A DNA stretch of 64,000 bases from Symbiodinium natans (GCA_905221605.1 CAJNDS010002634.1:1091546-1155545); one strand, 5' to 3'; shown: positions 22,101 to 31,056, numbered from the stretch's first letter. Notes: generated from the letters alone by a model not told the origin. Numbers and translations: made by a program.

Positions 22101-22486
22101 CCTTACCAACTTCAGTGCACAAAACGTAGGCTGGGGATGATTTTGGGGCTGCCCTCTTTCGGGTGTCTCCGTTCCAATTATACGGTGAGTTCCTCAAATT
22201 ATGGTCCCTTTTTCGGTACCCTAAGTATTAGGGGCCGCCTCATAATAGCAACCCCAAAAAAAAATTAGTGAAGTGACCATATGGGTTTCGAACTGACAAA
22301 CGGTCACTGTCAGTATCAGGCATCGAGCGCCACACCCTCGGCGATGATTGGTGCGACTACCGGCGCAGCGATGGAAATGTGGGTGGCACTTCTGTTCACA
22401 TCCTGTTCTTCAGGCGCTCAGACGGGAAGGACACAAAAAGAGGCCGAGCTGTGCTTCGGGTTTGCATGGGCATTTGCATAATGTGA
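13132..22486 (+). CDS. THUMP-domain RNA guanine-N2 methyltransferase (THUMPD2/3-like), split into at least 11 exons
   Basis: Family role: SAM-dependent methylation of a guanosine N2 in tRNA or snRNA, usually with the TRMT112 partner. Exons by eye: 13132-13492, 13764-13876, 14767-14817, 15484-15595, 16957-17005, 17478-17542, 20648-20775, 21423-21489, 21657-21736, 21913-21992, 22320-22486. The N-terminus has TYLLLCTRGLEDQAEALLRK. The THUMP part follows with FRASVVRDGDHGFTS, AVGSGVCATMPWK and ADMKTYDIEV, which match the family spacing. The methyltransferase part has DLCGGMGTIALEAA (motif I), AVSADVSKRACRRAAANTG, DVVVSELPFG (the family DLPFG motif), LLAALQRVVCPGGRVVLV and a C-terminal NVGGTSVHILFFRR. 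Phases agree at the assigned junctions except across 15596-16956, where at least one short exon is missing. Donors are GT, GC (4 times) and GA (2 times). Antisense frames are shadows. Confidence 0.75.
13877..14766 (+). other. methyltransferase intron 2 with inverted telomere-like ends
   Basis: Starts GAGGGGCAGTTGTAGGGC then TTTAGGG units (13893-13930), and ends with CCCTAAA units (14663-14719) before AAG|GAG. Inside are a family F element (13932-14030) and a pyrimidine-rich tract. The GA donor is required to keep the conserved spacing of the THUMP domain (FTSEEAMPAVGSGV). Confidence 0.65.
13932..14030. repeat. element family F, copy 2 (inverted)
   Basis: Contains GGGGGCCCCCAAATAGCAGG, CATAATGAGGATCCC and GGTACCCCTAGTTTCGGAA, the reverse complement of features of the copy at 5713. 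Confidence 0.7.
14818..15483 (+). other. methyltransferase intron 3 with poly-G and telomere-like arrays
   Basis: Donor GTGGGG runs into a poly-G tract (14819-14841). TTTAGGG units follow (14870-14960, 15057-15103), and CCCTAA-type units (15355-15470) precede the CAG acceptor region. Confidence 0.65.
15820..15929. repeat. palindromic element family D, copy 1
   Basis: Ends TACTTGAAGGTTCATG and CATGAACCTCCAAGTA are inverted copies; the interior has several TTATAAGTAGGG units. Relatives at about 30928-31045, 32445-32486 (partial), 45633-45713 and 53789-53908. Confidence 0.85.
16314..16447. repeat. element family C, copy with internal tandem duplication
   Basis: Ends CCAGGGCGGGCTATTAGGCC and GAGCCCATCCTGG. 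The internal segment AAAGGGCCTTTGTAAGGAG is present twice in tandem. Confidence 0.85.
17020..17058 (+). repeat. TTTAGGG array in methyltransferase intron 5
   Basis: Follows the sequence TTTCAG directly, giving an alternative GT donor at 17020. The GA donor at 17006 fits the conserved motif I spacing better. Confidence 0.9.
17071..17222. repeat. element family C, copy carrying TTTAGGG units
   Basis: Ends CCAGGATGGGCTATTCGGCC and TAATAGCCCATCCTGGTA are inverted copies. TTTAGGG units (17135-17155) sit in the middle and the internal segment is partly duplicated. Confidence 0.9.
18184..20352 (+). CDS. repeat protein with ubiquitin-like N-terminus and 26 FNQSLDGVTLPSSLQTLTF repeats
   Basis: Intact 722-aa frame from ATG to TAG with no intron needed. 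Residues 1 to about 85 look like a ubiquitin-like fold (CQVRVDDATSVADVSRSIA). From about residue 125 to 715 there are 26 copies of a 22-residue (66-base) unit with the core FNQSLDGVTLPSSLQTLTFG, a leucine-rich repeat of the kind very abundant in dinoflagellates. Role unknown; such repeats usually form a solenoid for protein binding. No signal peptide or membrane segment seen. Neighbouring repeats are nearly identical at DNA level, and repeats 8-10 and 13-15 form a duplicated block. The gene lies wholly inside the methyltransferase intron 17543-20647, on the same strand. The long antisense frame is a shadow. Confidence 0.9.
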   Translation: MSGGEQDLKCHGFDGTTCQVRVDDATSVADVSRSIASKVCVAPGSLLVLLSGSNVLVGSRAILGQVTGKDKEVSYCVRPVGAGQAAKIFLQTLDEEPNLREADLDMIRVISSLSFLCSFEDTCSMREVTLPSCLQTLTFENSFNQSLDGMTLPSSLQTMTFEDAFNQTLDGVTLPSSLQTLTFGDGFNQSLDGVTLPSSLLTLTFGNGFNQSLDGVTLPSSLLTLTFGNGFNQSLDGVTLPTSLQTLTFGSDFNQSLDGVTLPSSLQTLTFGSDFNQSLDGVTLPSSLQTLTFGSAFNQSLDGVTLPSSLLTLIFGSAFNQSLDGVPLPSSLQTLTFGSDFNQSLDGVTLPSSLQTLTFGSELNQSLDSVRLPSSLKTLTFGSGFNQSLHSVTLPSSLQTLTFGSAFNQSLDGVTLPSSLQTLTFGSAFNQSLDGVPLPSSLQTLTFGSDFNQSLDGVTLPSSLQTLTFGSDFNQSLDGVTLPSSLQTLTFGIEFNQSLEGVTLPTSLQTLTFEDAFNQSLDGVTLPSSLQTLTFGIEFNQSLEGVTLPTSLQTLTFGSDFNQSLDGVMLPESLQTLTFGDVFNQSLDGVTLPSSLLTLTFGVEFNQSLDGVMLPSSLQTLTFDESYFNQSLDGVALPSNLQTLTFCGCSRFNQSLDGVMLPGSLQTLNLGGFFNQSLDGATLPSSLRTLTLGPLFDQGLDGVTLPSNLLVFEGMDLRVAVS
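21186..21262. repeat. short inverted repeat
   Basis: GGTAGGGAATGAAAGAATG is repeated in inverted form as CATTCTTTCATTCCCTACTC, about 35 bases apart, inside methyltransferase intron 7. Confidence 0.9.
21268..21422. repeat. element family H, copy 1, with CCCTAAA inside
   Basis: Reads AGTAGCTGAGTGAGCACAC, CCCCCTATAGAACAGAAAGT, then CCCTAAA units (21347-21386), then GAACTCAGCAACTAAG. The copy at 52193-52305 has the same outer parts but no CCCTAAA units. This copy ends directly at the acceptor of the methyltransferase exon 21423-21489. Confidence 0.85.
21546..21595 (+). repeat. TTTAGGG array in methyltransferase intron 8
   Basis: Seven TTTAGGG units, 56 bases after the GTGAGC donor at 21490. Confidence 0.95.
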
Positions 22487-23624
22487 GAAGCTGACTCCGA
22501 ACCTCTAAGATGTGTAGATTACAAACCCGGCCTACAAGGGTCCCATCCATAGCCGTAGCTCACCAATCATGTGCTACTATGAGGGTGTCCGTGCGGCAAA
22601 GCACCTCAATGACAAACCAAGAAGCGTCCATAGTCAGCACCTACTTTGCCCTATTCCTGCGACCAGACTGGTCCTGCGAATAGCATAGCTGCTGCTAGAG
22701 CTTTGTCCTCTTCAGCTTACAGAGTCCTCGCAGAGAGCTCGCAGTTACAGCATCTAGGCATTCTCACATTCTGGCATGTTTTTTTCGAGACACAGGCATC
22801 CATTCCCGTGTTGTGACGCTCATCCGGCTCGAATGTCGCAGGCTGACGGGTATGGTCGGAATGGTCTCAGATCTGCAGTGGAACCGAGCCTGTGACCAGC
22901 CTTGACAAGCCACTCCATCAGTTTAGCAGGGTCGTGGTCCTGGCCAACACGGAACAGAAACATCCGACGCTCCATCTCTCACCAGGCGTCCACAAACCCC
23001 CTGAGCCCCTAAGCCCTATAGGCCGTAAAACCCCCACCTTCTACGAGGTAGATCGAAGCAGCTCTTGAGATGGAGGCCGAAGACATCTGACTCCGAAAGC
23101 CATCCAACACACAAGATGACCCAAAAATCATCGGAGTAGTGAAAAACTTAGGGTCTTCAGCTTTCTTCAGGTTTGTTTGGGATTTATATGCCCTTCTGTG
23201 CTGATGGCTCTCGCGCCTGAGCCGGCGGCTGTGGCCTTTTGCTTGAGCGGAGAGTTTCTGGTTCCCTTGTCTTGGTAGCCCAGTGGTACCCTTTACCCTC
23301 TTTTTGTTCAAGGTTCCCTGATAAAGTAACCAACCCCAAAGAAAGTGCCCTTATGATGTTTCGGTTACCGGGGTACTAAGTCATCAAGCTGGAAAGGTTT
23401 CTTGATATTCCTAGGCTCGGCAGGGAGCGCCTAATAGGCCGCTGCAAGCTCAGAGCTTGGCATTTGGGGGTTTTGAGGCTCGGGGCAAGCCGGTGCTTGC
23501 TTGTTTCTGATCTCTGGGTCCTTCTTGGTTATAATCTTACATGCTTGTCATACTCAACTCCTCATAAAGAATAAAAATGATCATCTTAAATATGACCCCA
23601 ACAAGGAAGCAGATCTGATCCAAG
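22487..23624. other. downstream of the methyltransferase, no secure gene
   Basis: Mostly single-copy sequence of mixed composition. Contains the family J element at 23279-23386. A reverse-strand frame at 23009-23311 overlaps that element and is not convincing. Confidence 0.4.
23279..23386. repeat. family J element, intergenic sister of the EF-hand intron
   Basis: Shares with the intron at 55177-55300: CAGTGGYACCCTTT, CAAGGTTCCC, ATAAAGTARCCAACCC, AAAGAAA, GTGC and GGTTACYGGGGTAC/CTGC, ending in AAG. Imperfect inverted ends (CCCAGTGGTACC against GGTTACCGGGG). Confidence 0.85.
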
Positions 23625-23692
23625 GAGCGGATCCTGGGGGGCTTGCACGCCGCGTCCTCAGATCGCTGGAGGCTGCGCTTATGCACCTGCGA
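23625..23692 (+). CDS. candidate exon, unknown
   Basis: CCAAG|G acceptor and GTGAGG donor. The frame reads ADPGGLARRVLRSLEAALMH, then LR, a helical arginine/alanine-rich segment. No family recognised. Confidence 0.4.
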
Positions 23693-23747
23693 GTGAGGGC
23701 TTCCACAACGGCCGTGTTTTCGTAATTTGAACCCTGTGCGCCTAAAC

Positions 23748-23821
23748 TTGGGATGTTCCTCCTTATGCTAACAGTCCTTAACAAGGATTATAGTACCCCC
23801 TATAAGGGGGGAACATCCCAA
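23748..23821. repeat. palindromic element family A, copy 1
   Basis: Ends TTGGGATGTTCCTCC and GGGGGGAACATCCCAA are inverted copies, with CTAACAGTCCTTAACAAGGA inside. Confidence 0.9.
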
Positions 23822-24627
23822 CCCTAAACCCCACACCTGACCGCAGTCCATTCCAATCTACCGCTTGGGATCATTTGGTATCCAGTTGGCAAGTGCAAGA
23901 AGAAATCTTTGGCAGGAATTATCATCGCACTGCTTTTGTTGCTATGTTTGTTGATTTGCTTGCTTGTTTTGTTTTAGGTTCAGGGTGGCTCTTAGCAGCT
24001 TAATTCTTGGAACAGAATTAGGTCAAGTACCCTGGACACACCTAAACCATGAGATCCCCCCCACCCCATTTGCTTCTAAGGGGTCTAAGGGGGAGTAGAA
24101 CCCCTTTAAGGACCCCTTGCTACTCCCCAAATCTACCCCTTAGAGTAATTACCAATGTTCTCTTCCAGTGCTAGCACACGCTAACGGAAGCGAACTTTGC
24201 ATCAACTCATTGACCTCGCCCTTTAGGGGGCCTTGGGATAGTTGCTTTTCCTCTCTTTCTCTCTCTTTCTTTGTCTCGCTCTCTCTCTCTCTCCCTCTCT
24301 CCCTCTCTCCCTCTCTCCCTTTGTGTTTAAGTTATCAACAGAAGAAATATGCAGCCAGAGTGAAGATCTTCCCCTTTAATTACATGTCGATAGACAAAGG
24401 GTGCAATCAAGCAAAACACCTTGAATTATTGCGTTCCTTTTCAGATTCCTCATGTGCCTTTCGTTGTTGAAGACAGTTCGTGAGGTAGCGACACTAGGAC
24501 TTCTGTACCCCTAAAGTCGGAAACTCGAGGAAACCACAAATACTAGCCCCAGTTCCTTACTTAGTATCCACCAAGAAGCCCTCACAAACCCTGCACCCCG
24601 AACCCTGGGCCCGAAGTAAGCTTCCAG
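23822..24627. other. intergenic: palindrome and pyrimidine microsatellite
   Basis: A palindromic patch of GGGGTCTAAGGGGGAGTAG and its inverted partner (24075-24140), and a TC-rich microsatellite (24250-24320). No secure coding frame. Confidence 0.45.
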
Positions 24628-27600
24628 TGGCGAAATTGTCAGCAAGGAGTGGCGTGACGTGCAGAGCGTGATCCGCACCATTTTTCAGGCCGACTTGAAA
24701 AGTTGACTTGCGAACCGCCAATCGATTTGGGATTCAGGGTTCCTGGTTCAGGTCTTGAGGAATTTCCAGCAGAAGCATGTGAACTTGGGGAGGTTCACGC
24801 ATGAATGTGAATTTCGGGTTCAAACGGGGTTAGGGTTAAGAGCTCCCTGCCAGGCTCTTTGCGACGTGGCGCATGCACAAAGCAATGCCGTGCGCGAGGC
24901 GTGATGCCGCTTCAGCTTGCTTTCACGAGGGCCGCATCGTACATGTCACTTATTTTAAGGGGCTGCGCCCATGGGCGGGCAGCGCACGCAGAAGCCCGGG
25001 GCGAGCAGTTTCTAAGCATGTTGAGGCCCCTAAACTCCCTGAAGATCTCTAAGCGTTAAGTTTCTAAGCATTTTCAGGCCCCTAAACTCCCTTCAAATCT
25101 CTAAGCGTTTGAGGCTCCTAGACTCCCTTAACGTTTGTCTAAGCACTTTATAAGGCCCCTAAACTCACTTTTTCCTAGCCCCGGGCTTAGACACGTCGCT
25201 TATGCCCGCCCTTTGGGGGGCATCATGCTCCTGATGCGCCCCCGGGGTCCCGCCCCGGGAGCCGCTGGTGCTCCTGATGCGCGCCTGGGGGTCCCGGGCT
25301 GGACCCGCTGATGCTCATGATGCGCGCCTCTGGGGGCTTCCGTGGCGACGCAAAAAACCACGAAAAAAAAACCGTTCACCGGCGGCACGCGGGGGTCGGC
25401 GGCACTGGCGTCCGGCCTAATTCTGCTTCGCAGAAGGCCAGAGGCCAGCAAGGCTATTCCCGGGACGACCCGGGCTAAAAGGTCCGCATTTGCTCGGTCC
25501 TTTGGGGACCTCGCGCTGCCCGATTTAAAGGCTGACGCCGCTGCCGCCGACCCCCGGGGTGGGCGCTGCGGAAGAACGGCTAGGCAGGCGGGGTAGGGGG
25601 CAGGGGTTGGGAAAGGGGTAGGGAAGGGGCAGGGGGGGTGGGTGTTTGGGTTGGGAGGGCGCAAAAGGTGGGGTGCAGGGGTGTGGGGGGGGGGGGTAGG
25701 GGGTTCGGGAGGGTCGTGGGGGGCGGGTGGGGTGCAGCCGGCTAGGTAGGCGGGTAGGGGACGGAGGTAGGGAGGGGCGGGGTGTGGGGGGGGAGGGGGG
25801 ATTGTTGGGGGGGGGTACGGGGGGGCGAGCCAACACAAAACGCGTGGTTTCACCTGCTCCTGTGGTTCTTGCACCCAAGGCCCAAAGGCTCATTCCCCGT
25901 TAAGCTCAGCTGAAAGGTCCCGAAACTCCTGGAGCTTCGCCGCACGCCGCTTGCTTACCTCGCTAAAGCCCAGAGTGTGGCAAGATCAAAGATTGCACAC
26001 CTCAAAGAATCACTGATGCCGAGCACGCGGGGGGGCCGGCTAGGCAGGCGGGGTAGGGGGCGGGGGGTTGGGAAGGGGGCAGAGTGGGTGGGGGGGCGCA
26101 AAAGGGGCGGGGGGGCCGGAGGGGTTGGGGGGGGGGGGGGGGGGGGGGGGGTGTGGTGGGGGGGTGGGGGGGAGGTGGGCGGGGGGGTTTGGGGTTTGGG
26201 GGGGGGGGGGATGGGGGGGGTAGACCCTTCAAAACTTTATGCGGCTGAAAGATCGTGGGTAATGGAGGGGGGGGTGTGTAGGGTGCAGCCAACACAACGC
26301 GTGGTTCCACCTGCTTGGCCGCAAAACAACAAAATTCGGTTGTTTTTGGTCCTTCTCCTGTGTAGGCAGGCGGGGTAGGGGGCGGGGGTTGGGAAAGGGG
26401 NNNNNNNNNNNNNNNNNNNNNNNNNNNNNNNNNNNNNNNNNNNNNNNNNNNNNNNNNNNNNNNNNNNNNNNNNNNNNNNNNNNNNNNNNNNNNNNNNNNN
26501 CCCAAGTTTGGGTTTCAGTCTGTAGGGTTGAGGGTTCGGAGAACATGTGCTACACTTCCGGGCGGATTGACAGAAGCCCTGTTGAACCAAAGGTCAAAGG
26601 GTTTAGGGTTCAGAAGGGTTCTGGCAAAAGGGTCAAATCCCAAAACAAGCCAACCCCTTGAAAACCCTGAAGCCCTAAAACCACACACAAGCAACTTGCG
26701 CTTGAACCCTCATAAACCTTAGTAACTTAAACCAGACACCATGAGACCCCGACAGCAGACAGCGACAAAGCATAAACCCCGAATAGTTGTCAAAACTCTT
26801 AACCCGCAGCACCAAGTGGCCTGAAGCCTTTAGAACCTGAAGCCGTTCAAGCCCTAAATCCCTCAAACTCCCACAACCTTAAACATTTTTAACCCCTTAC
26901 CCGCCCCCCAAAGCAGACAACCACCTTCCCAACAGTGCACGTGCACCCTAATCCTCTTTAAGCCCTTGACCCCCAAAAGAACAGACAAGCAACCTGGAAA
27001 TCCATGAGTCCGTAAGCCCTCTCTCCGCAAAAGCAGACAACGCCTCAGCGTATGCCGCCCTAACCTCGACAAAATCTCTACTCACAAAGCAGACGTGCGC
27101 CCTCGAACTCTGTGCATTTGAGCCCTAAACTCTGAGCCCTTCAAACCTTTTAAGCTTTGAACCCTCTAAACCCTAAACCCACTACCCATTAAACCCTGGA
27201 TGCTGAGACCCGAAACCCTAAACCCCAAACCCCAAACCCTAAACCCTAAACCCTGAACCCTGAACCCTAAACCCGAAACCCTAAACCCTAACCTCCTGGG
27301 AATAGACAAAAGGCAGGTCTCGCCCAAGTGGTGGCTGAGTGCTCCAGCGAGGCGTCATGTCGTACATGGCTTTATGTACCCTAAAACCCTAAACCCCAAA
27401 CCCTAAACTCCTCCTATATTCCCGATCATGGTATATATGAACTATAAGCCCATGTAGGGTTCGTTTGGTCCGCAAGCTTGGGGAGGCGTTGGGTTTAGGG
27501 TTTAGGGTTTAGGTTTTGGGTTTAGGGTTTAGGGTTTCTAGGGTCTGTTCCCTAAACCCTGAATTCGAGACCCTCAACCCTCAAGGCTGCTGGGAGGGTA

Positions 27601-28095
27601 AGTCTTGGGTTCGCGGAGTCTGTTCAAGGGTTCAAGCCTGAACCCTAAACCCTAAACCCTAAACCCTGAACCCTGAACCCTGAACCCTGAACCCTGAACC
27701 CTGAACCCTGAACCCTGAACCCTGAACCCTGAACCCTGAACCCTGAACCCTAACCCTAAACCCTATGGTTTAGGCTTTAAATTTTGGATTTCGGGGGTTT
27801 AGGGCGAAGCCCGGAGCCCGAGGGTGTTGTCAGGTAGTTTAAATCAGTTTTTTTGCGCAGCAGATGCCCATACCGACATGCTCAGCCTAGGGCCTCCATG
27901 CTTGCAAAGAAAATGGAAACCCCAAAGCCCTAAACCCTAAACCCTTCTCCAAGTGGATGGGTATATAATCGGCATGACAGTACCCTAAACCCTAAACCCT
28001 AAACCCTAAACCCTAAAGCCTAAACCCTAGACCTGGGCTTATCAGGAGCTGCGAGTTCCTCCCATGCCTGGCTCACGTTGTTCAAAGACAAGCCG
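24628..28095 (+). CDS. three widely spaced exons joinable in phase, unknown protein
   Basis: Exon 24628-24688 reads GEIVSKEWRDVQSVIRTIFQ with a GC donor. Exon 27313-27361 (AG|G acceptor) reads AGLAQVVAECSSEASC with a GTACAT donor. Exon 28046-28095 (AG|G) reads AASSSHAWLTLFKDKP with a GTAGGG donor. Phases agree (0, 1), but the first intron would be 2.6 kb and cross an assembly gap, so the link is weak. Each of the two later exons is preceded by CCCTAAA units. No domain recognised. Confidence 0.35.
25012..25190. repeat. imperfect tandem repeat, about 52-base unit, 3-4 copies
   Basis: Units share TTTCTAAGCA, AGGCCCCTAAACTCCCT and ATCTCTAAGCGTT. Confidence 0.85.
25215..25345. repeat. GC-rich tandem repeat, three copies
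   Basis: Units share GATGCTCCTGATGCGCGCC followed by a GGGGTCCCGGGC type segment. Confidence 0.8.
25570..26400. repeat. duplicated G-rich block next to an assembly gap
   Basis: GGCTAGGCAGGCGGGGTAGG followed by GGGTTGGGAA and long G runs occurs at about 25583, 26038 and (from the TAGGCAGG) 26364, with a weaker copy at 25738. The segment GCCAACACAA.ACGCGTGGTT occurs at about 25828 and 26288. The third G-rich copy runs straight into the N gap. The proline/glycine-rich frames here are composition artefacts. Confidence 0.85.
26401..26500. other. assembly gap, 100 N
   Basis: One hundred N, a conventional placeholder length, so the true gap size is unknown. It interrupts the G-rich duplicated block. 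Confidence 1.
26501..27312. other. non-coding, degenerate CCCTAAA-type sequence
   Basis: Degenerate CCCT(A/G)AA units become regular at 27158-27292. Repeated AAAGCAGACAA motifs occur at 26750-27090. No secure coding frame. Confidence 0.45.
27643..27768 (-). repeat. CCCTGAA variant array, 13 or so units
   Basis: Starts as CCCTAAA, switches to an uninterrupted run of CCCTGAA, then returns to CCCTAAA. Confidence 0.95.
27826..27985. repeat. family K repeat, copy 1, with CCCTAAA inserted
   Basis: Shares AGTTTAAATCAG, GCTCAGCCTAG, TGGAAACC and GTATATA.TCGGCATG with 28405-28528. Here CCCTAAA units (27922-27945) interrupt the part after GGAAACC; the other copy has none. Confidence 0.85.
27983..28028 (-). 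repeat. CCCTAAA array before the exon at 28046
   Basis: Six CCCTAAA-type units upstream of an AG|G acceptor. Confidence 0.9.
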
Positions 28096-28404
28096 GTAGG
28101 GTTCGGCATGCTGAGTCCGCATCCTTATGCTATTTCAACTTTCAACTTTCTATATGTATGTAATAAATAAGTAAATAGAGATATATAAATGTATATATAC
28201 TTCCTTCGAATACATATAGTTACCTCACTAGCAAGTTCTACAACCCTGGCGGTGCTCAGCGAATGCTCTGAAAGTAGGAAAAAGTGATACGTGATAAGGT
28301 ATTGTACTCAAGACACTAGCTCTGAAAACGTAGCACGGGTCAATTACATGCCCTTCTCCTCAGCCAAACTTTTCCTGCCCAACAAGACCTCGTTTCTTCG
28401 GTGT

Positions 28405-28528
28405 TGACGGGAAGTTTAAATCAGCCTTTTGCTCAACGGATGCGCATGTAGATGCGCTCAGCCTAGTGACTGCATGTTGCGAAGAAGCTGGAAACCTAGT
28501 ATATAGTCGGCATGGCAGTAAGACCTAG
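28405..28528. repeat. family K repeat, copy 2, without CCCTAAA
   Basis: See copy 1. About 75-80% similar by eye outside the array. Confidence 0.85.
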
Positions 28529-28742
28529 GATTTGGTGGGCCAGCCTCTCTCTCTCTCTCTCCTTCCATCCGTGCCACTCTCTAACACTTCTCTATCTGTA
28601 CTGGTGCTACGTGCCTATTCTCGCCATGCTTTATGATTCCTGCAAACGATCCTGTACCCCAAGGTACAGGCCATTCAGCAGGAGGTGAAGGAGCTGTCAG
28701 ATCCAGTGCTTTCTTCGGCAACGTGACGTGGTCGCTCTGCAA

Positions 28743-28746
<4 letters not shown>

Positions 28747-28783
<37 letters not shown>

Positions 28784-28955
28784 GGTGGGTGTTTGTTTGT
28801 TTGTTTTTTGTTGTGTGTGTGTGTGTGTGCGTTTGCGTTTGCGTTTGCGTTTGCGTTTGCGCTTGTGCTTGTGCTTGTGTTTGAAACAATTTGTGTTCGT
28901 GCTTGTGCTTGTGCTTGTGTTTGTCCTTGCGTGCGTGCCCGCGTGCGCGTGTTGT
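28747..28955. repeat. compound microsatellite: GT, GGGT, TTTG, TTTGCG, CTTGTG
   Basis: Successive blocks of GT, GGGT, TTTG, GT, TTTGCG and GCTTGT units. Reading frames here encode CV or TH runs only and are not genes. Confidence 0.95.
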
Positions 28956-29440
28956 TATCGCCGATGGATTGAGGTCGAGGCAAAGTGACATAGTATCTCG
29001 TGAAGAGCACTGTCGCCTGGGGCTCCCAAGACCGTCTTGCTTAATTCAAAAAAGGCGAATACTCTGTCTTCAACCATTTGAACATGTACCTCATCTGGTG
29101 TTTCGTGTGTCGCAGATGACGGGCATGCTAACTCATACAAGGTCGTACACAACTCATGCTGAACAACCGCACTTGAGGTGTGAGGGTTGGGGAGAACACA
29201 GGCTAAACCCCAATCCCTAAACCCTAAACTAGCTTCCGCTTTCAGCTGAACAGGCTTTCTCCGAATTACGTCGTGCAGTAGACCCCACAAGGCTGTGGCT
29301 CCTCGGGTGGCGAAAGAGAACTCGGAAGCTTACGCTTGCAGGAGCTGGCAGCATCATCTGAGGCACCAGGGAGGGTTAGGGCTTCCGGGTGCGAAGGTGC
29401 TAGGGATTTGGCAATCGGGTTGGGAGTACCCAGAGTCGAA

Positions 29441-29463
29441 GGCGGGGGGGGGGGGGGGGGGTG
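29441..29463. repeat. poly-G tract
   Basis: About 22 consecutive G, followed by a G-rich flank. Confidence 0.95.
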
Positions 29464-29540
29464 GGAGGGTGCGAGGGCAGGGTTTAGGGTCGCATGCAAG
29501 TTACCTCAAGATACAAAAGTTCTGAAGTCCTTCGGCACAA

Positions 29541-29636
29541 TGAGCCCTCATTGGGGTCATGTACCCTATGCTACTATTATCCCTATCAAGGTAATATGAA
29601 CCATAAACCGGGTTCATTTGCTCCTCAAGGGTGGTC
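29541..29636. repeat. element family B, copy
   Basis: Contains ATTGGGGTCATGTACCCTAT, ATTATCCCTATCAAGG and TATGAACCATAAACC, then GTTCATTTGCTCCTCAAG. Confidence 0.8.
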
Positions 29637-29832
29637 TTCGAGCATCCGCTCCACTGCAGTCCGCGGGCAAGGGTCGGCCCTAGGTTTAGGGTTTAGGGTT
29701 TAGGGTTTAGGCTTGAGGGTACGCGCATGTCAAGCACTCACGGCTCACTCATGTGCCTACCGGCTCAAGAGTCGAAGCCGTTCATGTCAAACCCTAAACC
29801 CTAAACCCTAAACCCTAGTTCTGTGCACAACC

Positions 29833-30051
29833 ATGCGTAGACTTGGCACCAGCATGCGGATCGAAGTATGGCGCCCCCACAGCAGCAACTCGGATGCTGA
29901 AGTTCTCAGCTCGCATCCTGTAGGCGCCCCCTTCCCCACCCAACCACTACCAACAACAAAAGCTGAGCTCGAAGCCATTCTTCTACAGGTTCTTCTTGCC
30001 CATATCCATGCAAGCATCAGTGTCAGCATCTCTCAGAAATTCACTACGTAA
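29833..30051 (+). CDS. ATG-initiated coding-like frame, unknown
   Basis: Frame of 72 codons with RLGTSMRIEVWRPHSSNSDA and EVLSSHP, then TKAELEAILLQVLLAHIHAS. CCCTAAA units (29791-29818) lie just upstream. A second coding-like patch follows near 30160-30225 (RRFGVTGCFEDLWLRY) directly before element A at 30225. No domain recognised. Confidence 0.3.
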   Translation: MRRLGTSMRIEVWRPHSSNSDAEVLSSHPVGAPFPTQPLPTTKAELEAILLQVLLAHIHASISVSISQKFTT

Positions 30052-30224
30052 GGAACCTAGACTTCCCATTGCCCCATTGCCTTCGGCTGGAGCCGACCAT
30101 GCCGTAATCTGCACAGCGACTGCCTGGTCCGCATCCCTTTTTCCAACCATGCCGACGCCATCGATGGCCACCAAGGCCGTCGCTTTGGCGTCACAGGCTG
30201 CTTTGAGGATTTGTGGTTGAGATA

Positions 30225-30275
30225 TTCCCCTTGTACTAACAGTCCTTAAAAAGGATTAGAATAGGGGGTACCTGA
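30225..30275. repeat. element family A, partial copy
   Basis: ATTCCCCTTGTACTAACAGT followed by CCTTAAAAAGGATTA; the right half is missing. Confidence 0.75.
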
Positions 30276-30927
30276 ACATTTGTGGGGGTTTTGGGCTGGG
30301 GTGTGGTGTTCAAAGCTCTTGAAGAGGTTGTTAAACCCGAACCCCCCTCCCATGTCGCCGCCCCGCATGATTCGGCGAGTCGCCGACAAAGATTTCAGGA
30401 AATTCTCGGGAGTTTTTTTTTTTTTGCTCGGGAGGGAGTCGGGAGTTGAAGCCAGGACCATCCGACACCCCTCCTGAACAAAGCCTAAGTTCATCACAGA
30501 GTCAGAGCCTCCGCCCATGCATTTAGCAGCGCTGTGCTCCAGCGACCGAGCAGCATCCAGCGAGTTCTTGCAACACGTAATGCCAGCAAACATCTTTGAA
30601 TCCGGCGTTTCCGGCTTCCACACCTTTGAGATGTTCCAAGATGTCCCAGCAAATTCTGCATCATCCTTCGGGGGTTAGGGTTTAGGGTCTAGAGTGGTTT
30701 GGGGTTTAGGGCTTAGGGTTTTGGGTTTACCTCCGGAATTCCCCCCCCCCCCCCCCCCTTTGGCCCAACACGCCGAGGTGTATACTGTTATTCATTCTGC
30801 TTTGCGCAGGGGGTCGGAGCCCGTACTAGCACTTTGGAGAGCAAACCCCAAACCCTAAACCCTGGCAATCTGGAGCCTTGCCCGCGTGCGTGCTAGTTGT
30901 GAGAGTCGAAACCCTAGAGCAACCCTG

Positions 30928-31045
30928 CTTCATGGGTAGTTCTAAGTGGGATTACAAATAGGGTAACTAACTATAAATAGAACTGGCTATAGCCTCATTT
31001 CGGGCACTTGTAACCCTACTTGTGACTACCCCACGACCCTTCAAG
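30928..31045. repeat. element family D, copy, beside an exon
   Basis: CTTCATGGGTAGTTCTAAGT, TATAAATAGAACTGGCTATA, ACTTGTAACCCTACTTGTGA and CGACCCTTCAAGTAAGC. It ends about 10 bases before the CCCAG|G acceptor of the exon at 31057. Confidence 0.8.
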
Positions 31046-31056
31046 TAAGCTCCCAG

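Noticed and set aside
25200-25893. Proline- and glycine-rich open frames up to 224 codons
   Set aside because: They follow G-run composition in a GC-rich repeat next to a gap, have no domains and change with every frame.
26002-26661. Frames running through the N gap
   Set aside because: They consist largely of unknown residues over the 100-N placeholder and are not evidence of coding.
28581-29010. Open frames of 73-136 codons over the GT/TTTGCG region
   Set aside because: Encoded peptides are simple VC, TH or QA runs produced by the microsatellite.
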